Shown piece after piece: positions 1 to 10,909 of a DNA stretch of 64,000 bases. This stretch comes from Petunia secreta (Eukaryota > Streptophyta > Magnoliopsida > Solanales > Solanaceae), in contig JARKIP010000011.1 in the NCBI GenBank assembly GCA_029990175.1, positions 20,186,001 to 20,250,000 on the forward strand, written 5' to 3'. A program made the position numbers and the translations under genes. The notes under the pieces are model-generated. The model was not told the DNA's origin. It made no database searches and saw nothing but the letters and a program-made list of their open reading frames with translations. Each line of letters begins with the position of its first letter. Position 1 is the stretch's first letter.

Positions 1-1317
1 CTACCCTATGAATCTCTATCTTCATGTCGATCCTGAGTGCCGTCATACGGTCCCTTAAGTGTTCTCGTTGGCTAGCTACCAAAGCAGGCTGCCGACCGAA
101 CCAGAAAACATACTCGGGAGTGACCTCGCCTCTGAATTGGTCCATGATCTGTGTGCTGGAGGTTAAAGCTCTCATATTATCCCAAATAGAAAACCACTGA
201 GTGTGCGTGAGAGACTCACCGATAGTATGCTCAAAGCGATACTCTCCCATGGACTCTACCCTAGGGACACCCTGAACGCGCCCAAGCTGTCGGAGCACCC
301 GCTTAGGGCAATAAGGCCCGGCTCCCTTATGACCCATCAATACTAGAAAAGGACGGTTCATACTACCATACATTCTCCCTTTCGAGGGTACCAGCTAACT
401 TGCCACCGGATATTCTCCAAAGTGAGCTTGCTCAAGTACTGTGCCCACCCATCAAAGCTCTCAGGTAGATCAAGATGTCGAGTACGATAGTAATGGATGT
501 TTAAATTGCATTTAGACTCATCAGGTAGTGGCGTAGGGTCAGAACGCTCAAACAAATGCTCAACGAACCATACTTGCAACAATAAGTTGCAACCCTCGAA
601 AAATCGGGCCCCTTTCTCTTTGCATCGGGTCAAAGCACGATAAATACTACCCAAGATCATTGGCACAACAGTAGAATTTGAAACTCCCCCAAATAGAGCT
701 TTCACGACCCAAGAGGTATGGATGGAGATCTGTCCATTCTCCATCAGGAAGACCTTAAGACCAAGGAAAGCGATCATGAGAGCTCTTTCCCTCAAGCGAT
801 TCCTTTCTTCATGACTAAACCTAGTGATGAATTCCAACCAATGCTCTGTGTAACCATCTCCCCGCCCATAAAGAGCAAAAAGATACTCCAGACTAACCCA
901 ACCTGAGGCCAAACTCAATAACTGTGTATCAGAGCGCAGACTCATGTCCCGTAAGAACTCCTCGACCCTCACAAAGCGAGGTGCTATGCACTTCTTTGCC
1001 CTAAACACTGAATTAGTCAAACCCGAGATCTTTTCTAAAGTAGGAGTCATCTCAACATCACCAAACACAAAGGTATTTTGACTCGGTTCCCAATACCGAA
1101 TCAAAGCATTTACTAGTTCCCGGCGCGGGGCAAACTTAGGGTTAAGAAGATGTGACATTTCCCCCATTCTCGCATTCACAACCCCTTTCTGCTTTTCGCT
1201 CAAATTGTACCACCAATCCCTCAACAACGGAGGGCATTCATCGTCCATCTTAATAGGCGGCGGAGTAGAACCCTCAATAAACTTCCTTTTTCCTACTCTA
1301 AATGATGATGCAGCCAT
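1..1317 (-). pseudogene. ORF1 of Tat/Ogre element Z, plant mobile domain/DUF7745-like, frameshifted
   Basis: An open frame of 319 codons starts at 1317 and stops at 358. The protein continues in the neighbouring frame from about 361 to the window edge with no further stop, so one base has been lost near 358-365. Its first third has the plant mobile domain signature, with W-E-P, then VFGDVEMTPTLEKISGL at about residues 86-102. The second frame carries an L-x-G-x-K-G-x(3)-Y-x-P-x-x-V-L-R-Q-L-G block. The ORF lies about 1 kb downstream, in the sense direction, of the primer site and 5' LTR at 2376-5833, which is where Tat/Ogre elements carry an extra ORF1 ahead of gag. The function of this ORF1 is not known. 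Host proteins of the family (MAIN, MAIL1) are nuclear and linked to silencing, but that role should not be carried over. Domain family from memory; position and frameshift seen directly. Confidence 0.75.
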
Positions 1318-1706
1318 AATACCTATTTTTATTAAAAATGAAGGATTAGGACCGAAAAAACTTTGGACAAAATTTATAAAACATTAAAACGGACAAGCCG
1401 ACTCAAACAAAATATTTACATGATTGACTAACCTAGACAAATAGAAACAAAAACTTGTCAATGTTTTACAAAAATAAGTCGACTCTATTTGGATTTTTTT
1501 TGAAAATTTTTTGACATGACAACAATACCAAAATTTGACTGTTGACGTTGTTTTTTTCCTTTTCTCTCTCTTTTTTTCCACAAAATTGGCCATTATAGCG
1601 GCGTGAAATTGACTTTAAAATCTTGCCGACAACGGGAAAAAGACAATGACACGCTAATATTTTTTAGTTTTTTGAAAATCTGAAATTGCCCCTCTTAACA
1701 AAATGT

Positions 1707-1794
<88 letters not shown>

Positions 1795-2375
1795 ATCATT
1801 TTTTTCTTTTTTCAAACTAATCCGCTTTCCCTTGATAAACGGTCAGCATAACGGCCTCCCTAGATGCAACACAGAAGATGCCACTATTGTGTCTTTCTGG
1901 GGCGTGGGCCCCATCTAGACTCTAAAGGGTCAGCTTAGACAAGTGCAGTACCGGTGTACCGTACCTCACTAAGTCTAATGACATGCAAATAAATCGGCCT
2001 AGATAAAAGCACAAGTTCAACTCTAGGTGACTCAATGGGTTCATGTTCTATAGTTTCTGGCAATTTGGAAGTTCCTCAGGGGTACCGGTCGACAACGTCT
2101 AACGGCCTAACCTAACGCACCTCCTCCTAAGAAGGGTTAACTTTTTGTGTTCTGAGACACGTAGAAATTCCAGACACCGAAGTAACACTAGCGTGCATGT
2201 GTGCAGTGTTCCAGAAGACTCAGAGGTGTACGAGAGAAGACAGTTGTATATATATGCAGTTCAACAATATCAAAGCAGTAACATTCAATTTATCAAGACA
2301 ACATACAAACAAATATTCAAAAGCCGAAAGACGTCAAATTGTTAAAGCCTGAGATTCTCAGTTTTACTGTTTTGT
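1318..2375 (-). other. Untranslated leader of Tat/Ogre element Z
   Basis: This stretch lies between the primer site and ORF1 of element Z. I see no credible coding region on either strand; the short open frames have no recognisable motif. It holds a long (TC)n tract and several homopolymer T runs, which read as (GA)n and A runs in the sense of the element. A long leader before ORF1 is usual for this lineage. Confidence 0.6.
1711..1787. repeat. (TC)n microsatellite, about 38 units
   Basis: An uninterrupted TC dinucleotide tract of about 77 bp, with a few more imperfect units just before it. It lies in the leader of element Z and reads (GA)n in the sense of the element. Confidence 0.97.
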
Positions 2376-2393
2376 TCCCCAGCGGAGTCGCCA
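2376..2393 (-). other. Primer-binding site of element Z (tRNA-Arg type)
   Basis: On the minus strand this reads TGGCGACTCCGCTGGGGA, four bases after the end of the 5' LTR. It starts with TGG, the complement of a tRNA CCA end, and resembles the tRNA-Arg primer site I associate with Ogre elements. It fixes the orientation of element Z as minus. Confidence 0.75.
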
Positions 2394-2558
2394 AGGCTGT
2401 CACACCCCTTTTTTCTTTGCGCCCGCTTATGGAAGGGCAATTTTTCGGGTTTATGAAGCGCTTATGGGATTTTTGTGATTATTTGGCGCTATCCCGAGTT
2501 AGGGTTCCCATTTAAGGAAGTGACGGTATTTCAAAGTACGAATTGTTTATTTTAATTC

Positions 2559-2598
2559 GGAGTCGCCACTTGACAAGTGTAAGATATGTCAAGTCACC
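2559..2598. other. Conserved LTR stem-loop, Z copy
   Basis: GGAGTCGCC is followed by ACTTGACA (2568-2575), an 11-base loop and the exact complement TGTCAAGT (2587-2594), then CACC. The same flanks with a different but still perfectly pairing stem occur in the LTRs of X and Y. Confidence 0.8.
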
Positions 2599-4147
2599 CA
2601 AGGAGGTACCTTGGAACACCTATAACTCGTTAGTGATCTGCGTCAGAGTTCCGGGTAAGGATCTCGGTTGACTCTCGGGAAGGAATTAGGCACCCTCGAG
2701 TCCTGTGGCAAGCACAGTTGCTTTTATTGACGCATTCCGGCTTTATGGAATATTTTATCGTACTTGCCTTTATTTATTTCCTTTGCTATGCTTTGATTTG
2801 GATTATATTATTTATTTTATTTATTTTTATTTCAGTGACTCGGTCGAATATTTTTGTGCAGACACTTCACCCGTTCGAAACCTCATCGACTTTGATTCGA
2901 GTCTAAATTTTATTCTTTTATTAAGCTCGAATTTTATGATCAAGCTTGATTTGGATTACATGTATCACATTTGCTTCCGATAGTTTTGATTAATGTGGTT
3001 TAATTTAATATTTACAAAAGTATAATTTACCTAAAACCGGATATGGTCGCGCAGGCACTTCACCCGTTCGAGATCATCCGTCTTAAGCAAACTACACTTG
3101 AATCAATTAATTATTTGATATCAACGTCCCTTGGCTTACTCATTTATCCTTCACCTAAGTTTTGATTTTCGTGTATCATGACTTGAAAGAATTACTAATT
3201 CTTCATTTAAAACATTATTAGGGCCTTAATTTAAAGGAATGAAATTAACTGAACTAGATTCGCAAATTTTTTGACCCACCTGGTTTATTGTGGCCTTAAA
3301 CTTAAAGGTGGACATAGAATGGACTAGGTCTGCAAAATATTTTGGCCCATTTTTGTTTTGAGCACAAATTCACGCCTCAATTGTCTGGGCGGACAGATTT
3401 GCACTTACATCCCCTTTTGCCTACTTCTTTCAAGATTTGGCCGGATCTATCAAGCTTTCATAAATCTAATTTTTGCCTAATTTAACCATTTTTTACCTTT
3501 ATATTTTATTGTAAAAAACTTATATAAACCACTCATATACTTGATTGTTTATACTCATATACTTGATTTGAGCTTATTTTCACAAAAGAAAAATGCAAAT
3601 AACGTTACTTTAGTTTGTTTCCAACACATTTGCATAAACAGTCACGATTTTGGCTCAAGTTTCAGATATGTACCAAGGTTATGTAATGGTATCGTTTGCG
3701 CAAAATTTCAGTTTTAAAAAAGCAGTGGGACATAATATCAATTCAACTCAAACATTCATCATAGATTCAACATACATAAACCACTAATCCTGGCTTAAAA
3801 CACTTAGTTTATGCATTAACATGGCCTAAAATAGGGTTACAATTCGCATAAGTAAAACATGAACATAAAAACTTACCTAGTGTAATTAAATCATCCAACA
3901 AAACAAAAAAAAGCCCACTCCAATAACCAAGTAAACCAGCAGCAACAAACAGCCACAAATGACACTCCTTTTGAAATAATGACCTAGACTCAAGCCATCT
4001 TTCTTGCTATTTTTTCTTTGCCCTTTCTTTCTTAATATTTTTTTTCTTGCTATTTTGCTTTCAGGTCATTCACACAAGCTCTAATGCATAAACAATCAAT
4101 TGACTAACCAAGTTCCTGCTTTTAACATTAGCCAGATATGTGTAAAA

Positions 4148-4215
4148 CAAACTTTTGATACCAGAAATGTACTACACACAAACTTTTGATACCAGAAATG
4201 TACTACATGATTTGA
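4148..4215. repeat. Short direct duplication in LTR of Z
   Basis: The phrase CTTTTGATACCAGAAATG followed by TACTACA occurs twice within about 70 bp, giving a local tandem duplication of roughly 35 bp. Confidence 0.8.
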
Positions 4216-5048
4216 TACCAAGCTAGAAGAGACAAACAAGCTTACATACTTCCATCGCTCAAGCAAAACTAAATAATAGGCTGGACGACACAATTTTACT
4301 AAAGACCAAACAAAGGAAACCAATTTAGTAGCCAACACTTGGGCTGCAATAAACTAACAATGCAAATGAACAACTACTCTCTATCAAGCTTAAACCATAA
4401 TCAAATGCTAACGCACAAACAAACTCAATTCACTGATTCTTTCAAACAGAAAAAGAATACCACTAGTCATGAGTATAAACACATATGAATGAAGAACAAA
4501 GAAAGCTAATGTTTACCTAACCCGTTGCCAACACCAAGAACAAACCAACGCTGCCTTGGATAAGCTTCAAATGCTATTGCCACTGCATATACGAGCATGA
4601 ACAGCCCCTCGAGCCATCACGAACTCCATGGCAGCAGGTTCTAGACAAACGACCAAACGCCACACAAACAAACCGGGCATCAGGACAGCCTCCTCGCCAT
4701 CGCAGTTTAAACAAGCTCACTCCATCATTGCCTCGAAAAACAGCCTCCACACCACTACTGCTATCCTTAGCGTCTCACCACTACTAAGCAACAAAAAAAT
4801 CATCACAGCTTAATCATGGAAACTCCACCATGTATCAGTCCCACAACCAGTCCCAGAACATCATTGAAGCACCAAAATAAAAAGCCATTGTTCCCCAGCC
4901 CAACCTCCATTCTACACCCTCGTCACTGCCTAAACGGCCCCCTAACAGTGATACCAAAGCCATTCACAAACGTCACCACGTACACACCAAACAGTTCAAA
5001 CAAAACCACTAGCAAACTGAACCTCCAACTCGTCTTGTTCTAATCGAA

Positions 5049-5068
5049 TCGACCTCGTTCGAGGTCGA
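5049..5068. repeat. Perfect 9-bp hairpin in LTR of Z
   Basis: TCGACCTCG, two T bases, then CGAGGTCGA: a perfect inverted repeat with a 2-base loop. Its function is unknown; it may only be a sequence curiosity of the LTR. Confidence 0.85.
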
Positions 5069-5828
5069 CTCGACTAGAACAAGAAGAGAACGGAGGGAAA
5101 GGGCGAGAAATCAACCAAGGGAGTCCTAGACAAATCGGCTAATGGGAAAAATGAAGCGAGAAATGATCTTTGTTTTAGGAAAATGGAGCAGCAGGTGTGA
5201 AAGAGGAGGAAAGAATGAGGCTTTAGATGTAAAACTCACCAGAAAACTCGAAATAATCGTCGGAAAAATGTTGACAGATTTTTTAAAGCTCTATCTACAC
5301 CTAACGAGTTGGATTTTAGAAAAAATAGTCATGAAAATGGGATGAGGAGGTCGAGACGAGTCCGGGGTTGTGTTTTTGGAATTTATCGGTGGCCGGAGGA
5401 CAGCAGACATACGGCGGATCAGTGGCGGTTCCCGGTGAAGGCGATTTCCGGTGGGGTGAGGGAAATTTTGGCAAGGGTTTGATTAGTCACATGGGACTCA
5501 GGTGTGTGTAGTGAAATGCGGAAAAATAAGATTATATATGTGAAAGGGATGGGTGAGGAGGACCCTTGGATTAAAAGTGATCCAACGGATAAGCTTAAAC
5601 CTTCTTTAGACCGGGTCAAAATCTGATTGGGCTAAGGGAATTGGGCTGAGCCACACTAATTGGCTATTATAGGCCTGCTTAATTATCAAATCAAATTAAA
5701 CTAATTTAAACTAAAGAATTAAACGAAAACATTCACAGATATATTACAAGAAAAATGATGACCATCATGAATATGTCAAATGTCAAATATCTTGGTAATT
5801 TTTTGGTAATGTTGCCAAAATTAGGTGA

Positions 5829-7981
5829 TTACACGTATTTCTCAGCGGCATTCATTCTCTCCCCTATACCGGATAGTTGCTGTTGCAGGTCTCTAACGAC
5901 TCCCTCCAGACGATTCACGTTACCGAGGTGAAGCTGCTCTGAGACCTTAGTATCTGTACGGGATGACTTGAGGGCCTCCACATCTTGTTTTTGCTCGCGC
6001 ACTTCACCGATCAATGCCCTCTTCAAGTTCCTGCACTTCAGAACCTCCTCACGATAAGCATCACGAGTGGTCTGCAGCTCGCCCTTCAATTCCTCAGCCT
6101 TTTCTACAAAGAGTTGGAAGCTAGCTACTATCCGCGTAGAGCATCCGCTTCCTCTACCATATTCCCCTCTAAGCTCTCCCAGTGGAGTATCTCTTGATAC
6201 ACCATTAATCCCTGGATGATGGAAAAGACAAAAGTATGATAAAAAAGAACGATGTTAAACTTGACATAGTAGTGACATGAAACTTAGCTGAAGAGAGCAG
6301 CTGAAGGCAACCTCAAGCAGCCCGTGATTGTTGTAGCCAGAGAGGTGTTCCTGTTCTGCAGGGCCAACCAGTTCAGCAGTTTATGGACCGTCACAACCCG
6401 TGGAGTCTTCATCAGGTTAACTCCCGCAGCAATAGGGATAACAACCTCTCGAGCTCCACCTACGAGTTCATGCACGGCCTCTACGACGACTTCCTTGCTA
6501 GGACGCAGAGCCCTCAAAAGCTGGAGCAACAGGAACAGGATCTAAAATGAACAGATAATATCAACTTCCGAAGATAACGAGGAAAGAATATTATTTCAAA
6601 AAAAAAACTGAAGTCCGAGAAGCAACAGACCTAGAGGTTGCGGATCAAAAGACATGGCAGGAAGCAAGTCACCATCCTCCGCACTAGCCTCTTCCTCGGC
6701 TATGGGAGTCTCTTCAATCAGATGTCTACGCTTTAGACAAAAAGGACCACCTTCAACAGCAGCAGACGGGGTTGCCTCAATGGCCTCAGACGCAGACGCT
6801 CAGCGGACTTCCCCCTCACCATAAGAAATTACAAGGGTTTTACTAGCAATGGGCATACTGGCTGGCCTAGAAGACCTCCTTCTCTTCGAGGAACGGGATC
6901 TGCTCGCCCGCTGCAAAATTCTCCTACTGGATGCCAACACATCAGGCAGGGGAGCAATATACAAAGCAGGGATCTGAATCTCTGCCAGCATATGCATATC
7001 ACGATGAGAGAACCTTGGAAGCAGCAGTGAGTCAAGATATAAGAGAAATTTTGGGTAGAAAGAATGACTCAATGATTACTTATCATGATCTTTCGCCCGC
7101 TAGCCATTTGCGTTCGCCAAGGACAAGAAGGTCAGGGAATCGGGATGATTCCTTGTAAAGATGTTGGAGACCCAAATCATCCGTTCATTATAGCTCAAAG
7201 AAACAGTGGACACTACGTTCACTACATAGGAAAAAAAATAAGTTTCAAGCAACCATAATTGATAAGCAGGGAGATAAGTTTCTACGGGCTTACGCTTTCT
7301 ATTTCTCTTAAAAGGGAATAGAGGATACTAAATCAGCCGTCCGCACAACCACGTACCTGTATACCCAACCACGATCCTTGGAATCCTCACTATTGGGGAC
7401 TATACCTTTCTTCCCCCGTTTCATGAACATCAGCATCCCCGCATTATGAAGACGAGGGGAGTAGAAGGCCAGAAGATGATCAAAAGTAAATGCGACCTAG
7501 GCATAGTTAGCCAACTGATCAAGCACGGCCACTAATTGCCACACAAAAGGGCCAATTTGGCCTAAGCAAACATTATAACGACGGTATATCTCTTCTATGA
7601 TTAAGTGGATATGTCTGTTGAGATGAAGAGTGAAAGGGTATGTGTGAACCATCGAATAGTCAGCCCGATAAGAAGAAATCCTTTCTTCAGCACCAGGAAC
7701 GAGAACGACAGCAATCGAATAGCCAGCCCGATAAGAAGAAATCCTTTCTTCAGCACCAGGAACGAGAACGACAGCAAAATCAAGCCATTTGTATTCATGC
7801 TTGATGCGCATTATGTTCCTCTCTGTGACTGCAGAAGGGTAAGACTCGATGGAAAGGTTGTTGTTTTCACCCTCTTGCTTGGGAGTTTGGACTAGCATGC
7901 GGCCATTATTTTCAAAGTTAAAGGTATTTGTGAGGTTTGTGCTCTGAAATTTTTTAGGAGAAAGCTTGGACCCTGTGCCAT
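5829..7981 (-). pseudogene. Antisense ORF of a plus-strand Tat-like gypsy element, broken and cut by Z
   Basis: Coding fragments on the minus strand run from a likely start at 7981 to 5834, where the LTR of Z cuts the frame. The 7898-7497 part has the stretch LIIEEIYRRYNVCLGQIGPF, which I recognise from uncharacterised retrotransposon-linked plant proteins. The last part (6089-5834) is heptad-rich and almost certainly a coiled coil. Middle pieces at 7072-6800 and 6529-6284 are in other frames, so several frameshifts separate them. The ORF lies ahead of a polypurine-like tract and a plus-strand LTR at 8395, so it is antisense to its element. Antisense ORFs between pol and 3' LTR are known from Tat-lineage elements. 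A TATATATA lies about 100 bp upstream of the start. The protein's function is unknown. Confidence 0.6.
7651..7776. repeat. 63-bp tandem duplication inside the antisense ORF
   Basis: Two adjacent 63-bp copies (7651-7713 and 7714-7776) differ at one base or so. The length is a multiple of three, so the antisense protein gains an in-frame 21-residue repeat with the core VLVPGAEERISSYRA. Confidence 0.95.
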
Positions 7982-8080
7982 GGTGGTATTGTTAGGGAAA
8001 TTGGAAAAGAGATTATCTTTTGAAGAAAAGTTCTTGAAGATATTGTAAAGGTTTTGAAATAAACTTTCTCACTTACGACG

Positions 8081-8088
8081 TATATATA
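8081..8088 (-). promoter_or_regulatory. TATA box for the antisense ORF
   Basis: TATATATA lies on the minus strand about 100 bp ahead of the likely start at 7981, in otherwise unremarkable sequence. The second copy of the family has a TATA box in the same relative place (13126-13134). Confidence 0.5.
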
Positions 8089-8394
8089 CACGTCTGGGTT
8101 GGAAACATATAGGGAAGTGGAATGATCTCAATCATGTGGGATCGTAAGTATGATTACTGCATGGATCCCCATAATTACGGGATGCGAACAGAACAACAAC
8201 ATTGGGAAGATACGCGGAAAAAACCTTCCAATCATCAGGAGATACGTCGATGTACTGAGGAATTTGCTTTTAACACGACGTGCGCGAAGAGTCAAGGAGG
8301 CGAGCATCAGTACCGTCACGCCTTTACGTCTGCTATCCCGCTTCTTTCACTTCCTGATTGCTTGCGTCAACACTCAGCAAGTGGGGGGACTGAC

Positions 8395-8883
8395 TGTGTG
8401 GGCAAAAATATGTCACCTATTGTTACGAGTACAGTTGGCGAGACTAGACTTATCCTAAAAGTCACCGAGCACTGAGGATATACGCCCGCTCCTGGAGCCA
8501 ACGAGCGTTTAGGCGGTGTGGCCACAGGACACAGGGCACACATCCCGTCGCCTAGGGTTTACAGTCTCCTAGCTAGGGTTTAGTATAACACCACCTTGGC
8601 CCATGGCCCTATTAGTACTTGTATTTTATCTTATTTAGGATTGGGTATCACTACTATAAATACCCCTCCTCACATCGTATTGTACCATCTCTGGATACGC
8701 CAACAACTTCGGCTACTCTCAAGGAATAAGATTTATATTGCTTTTCTCAATTATTTTTTGTTTATTTACTTCTCTTTATTTTTATCGTATTTTACTTACT
8801 TTTCCATCGTAATTTACCATATAGCTTGTGACCTCATTCATAATTAATTTTTTAACCTAGACGTACAAATTTAGACATTAACA
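8395..8883 (+). mobile_element. 3' LTR of a plus-strand Tat-like gypsy element (copy A)
   Basis: The LTR runs TGTGTGGGCAAAAATATG to TTTAGACATTAACA, 489 bp with TG and CA ends. It is preceded by AGTGGGGGGACTGAC, a polypurine-like tract, which marks it as a 3' LTR in plus orientation. A TATA box (TATAAATA, 8655-8662) fits the U3-R boundary of a plus-strand LTR. Related copies are at 10910-11365 (inverted), 12003-12170 (partial) and 13435-13899. The upstream part of the element is displaced to the left of the window by the insertion of Z. Confidence 0.75.
8655..8662 (+). promoter_or_regulatory. LTR TATA box, copy A
   Basis: TATAAATA in the LTR, about 260 bp after its start and about 220 bp before its end. 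Copy C has TATATATA in the matching place. Confidence 0.55.
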
Positions 8884-8904
8884 AGTATTGTACAAATTTA
8901 GGCA

Positions 8905-8905
<1 letters not shown>

Positions 8906-8948
<43 letters not shown>

Positions 8949-9016
8949 CCTGCTTGCATAATTATAATAAATTAATTATTAATTATATATATATATATTG
9001 CCTGCTTGCATAATTA
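8906..9016. repeat. (TA)n microsatellite with duplicated flank
   Basis: A TA tract of about 40 bp is followed by TTGCCTGCTTGCATAATTA. A shorter TA tract and the same flank then come again, ending at about 9016. The second copy looks like a local duplication of TA tract plus flank. Confidence 0.9.
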
Positions 9017-9189
9017 CTTGTAATGTAGTCAAGAAGCGTTGTTTGGGTGGTTTTTTGGGAGTTTGTCTTTTAAAGACAGGTGTGTGCTTGTTTGACGCTA
9101 TTTATGCACCAGTAAATGATGGCTTAGATCGCGTCTGAGATAGACGAATTTAATTAGGGCCTGGCCCGCGCCCGCAAGGGCGCATCTTT

Positions 9190-9420
9190 AGCCCGTTGCA
9201 GTAACAGGGTATATTTTCGTTAAAGCTAGAAAAATTGTGCTTGTCCATTTGAGTACTTTAGTCTTTAATGGCACGATGCAGGCGGGCGTCCCCACCAACA
9301 TATTGGTGCAAGTGTTGAATTGACGATTTCAACTTACGATAATGTCTAGTGGTTTAACTAGAAGTGATCTAACTTTAAGCGAGTAGTTTACTCAAATTTA
9401 TAGTGAAAAGTGAGTGTATT
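9190..9420. repeat. Diverged direct repeat R1
   Basis: About 200 bp that match 11820-12002 (R2) in the same direction. The best-kept core is TATTGGTGCAAGTGTTGAAT followed by TGACGATTTCAACTTA. The two copies flank the pol relicts at 9831-11790. I do not recognise the family. R1 is preceded by about 170 bp of unassigned sequence (9017-9190). Confidence 0.75.
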
Positions 9421-9830
9421 ACTTCAACTGAAATTTGCATGGGGCTATGAATAGTTGGATTGTAGATGGATCTTAATGTTAAACTCACTAAGCAGAATAG
9501 TAGTTTTATTGAAAAAAGTGGGCGCAAGGCCGATTAAAGTTTAGTAAACTTTAACTAACAATGACGGGGCTAAGTACCCGTTAAATTAATAATAAAAAAA
9601 ATAACAAGAAAAGGGAAAATACATGTCTCTATGTCGGCCTATTGACCTTTCAAGAGTAGTACTTCCTTAGCCAAGTGATGGTTGTCCCTTACGCGCTTCC
9701 TTTTCGTGCTCTTAGAAGCGTTATCTTCCCGGCAGCATTGCCCCGTACTTGGTGAAGGGTTGGTCTCCGAGAGGCTTTAAAGTGCTCTCTGGAGATCCTT
9801 CGTTAGCAGGTATTGACCTGGGTGCATGGC
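9421..9830. other. Unassigned sequence downstream of pol relict
   Basis: No credible reading frame. In the minus-strand sense it follows the RNase H relict and may be decayed pol, but I cannot recognise a domain. Confidence 0.4.
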
Positions 9831-10909
9831 CTATCGGCTGCTAACCATTTGATGATGTAGCTCTCCATTGATCAGCCAGTATTGAGCTACCTGCCTTCGC
9901 AGTTGTCTGCTTTCTTCCTTGCTTTCAGGGAGTATTCCCTTTTCCAAGTATTTAATTAGTGCATGACGCCATTTCAAGACGATACCTGTGGTGAGAACTT
10001 CAAGGTTCATAAGGTCCATGTGATTTAGCTCGATAACCGTCTCTGGGCTGCCTGAACTTGTATCTGGATCGGTCGCTGAACTAGCATGCACGTCGACCTC
10101 TGTATCGTCTTTTCTATGAATAAACTTCCACTGGTGGAAATTTTTCAGAAGAGCCTCTACTTTGGTTTAGTGTTCTGGCACACAGATGTCTTTAACTGTG
10201 AAGACTCTATTTATCTATTTAATCACCAACTGGGAGCCGCTGTAGACACTGATATCCCTAGCCCCCAATATATAAGCTAATTCTAGGGCTTGAATTATAG
10301 CTTCATATTCTACCTCACTGTGCATAGATAACAGGCATCTTGTAGCATTGCAAAAAATCTTCCCGGCTGGTGATTTCATTAGTAGGGAGAGATGCTCCTC
10401 CATTAACTAACGCTACATCCATGTGGATTATCCATTCTCCGATGCTGACTACTTCTATGGCCTTCATCACCCTCTCAGCTTCCGACATCAGTTCCATGCT
10501 AAATATATACTGAAGTCTGCTAGAGGCTGAGATTCGATTGCTGTGCGCGACTGATAAATTATGTCATATTCTCCAAATTCAATGTCCCATTCTTCCAGCC
10601 TCCTTGAGAGTCCGAGTTTAGACAGAATGATCCGTAGTAGGACAGAGAAGACCATAATAACTGTATGGTTCAGAAAATACGACTGTAACTTTCAGGGCTG
10701 CCATAACCACCGCTAATACTAACTAGTCTGGGGAGGAAGATATGCTTCTACGCCCATGAGAAACTTACTGGCGTATTGTATGAGGAGCTGTACTCCGCCT
10801 TCCTCTCGCACAATGACCACATTTGCAGCCACTTCTGAAACTGTGACGTACGACAGGAGGTGCTCCCCCTGAGCGGGCTCGGTCACCGTCAGGGGTCCTT
10901 TGGGGTTGC
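9831..10909 (-). pseudogene. Gypsy RT-RNase H relict (Tat-like pol fragment)
   Basis: Read on the minus strand from 10909, the fragments follow pol order. First comes an RNase H start (YVTVSEVAANVVIVREEGG). Then a connection segment (RRLEEWDIEFGEYDIIYQSR, near 10600), a second RNase H piece (EWIIHMDVALVNGG and EYEAIIQALELAYILGA) and finally the linker towards integrase (WRHALIKYLEKGILPES). Frames change between pieces and stops are present, so it is a pseudogene. The part before RNase H, meaning most of RT, is missing: an LTR (10910-11365) stands directly in front. A dual RNase H arrangement is typical of the Tat lineage. Confidence 0.7.

Larger units (their letters stand above)
2398..5833 (-). 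mobile_element. 5' LTR of Tat/Ogre-type Ty3/gypsy element Z
   Basis: The LTR begins TGTCACACCC on the plus strand and ends in AGGTGATTACA, so in the minus-strand sense it runs TGTAATCACCT to GGGTGTGACA. Its 3.4-kb length matches the LTRs of X (3.5 kb) and Y (about 3.7 kb) elsewhere in the window. It shares with them the GGAGTCGCCAC block with its stem, the phrase about an expected GGTACC/AAGG region and the AAAATTAGGTG end. The LTR interrupts a minus-strand coding region that resumes at 5834, so Z inserted there. The other copy lies outside the window, so the target duplication cannot be checked; the flank on this side is CGTAT. Open frames inside (for example 4628-5043) look like chance. Confidence 0.82.

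Noticed and set aside
718..906. 62-codon plus-strand frame in ORF1 of Z
   Set aside because: Antisense shadow of the mobile-domain ORF on the minus strand.
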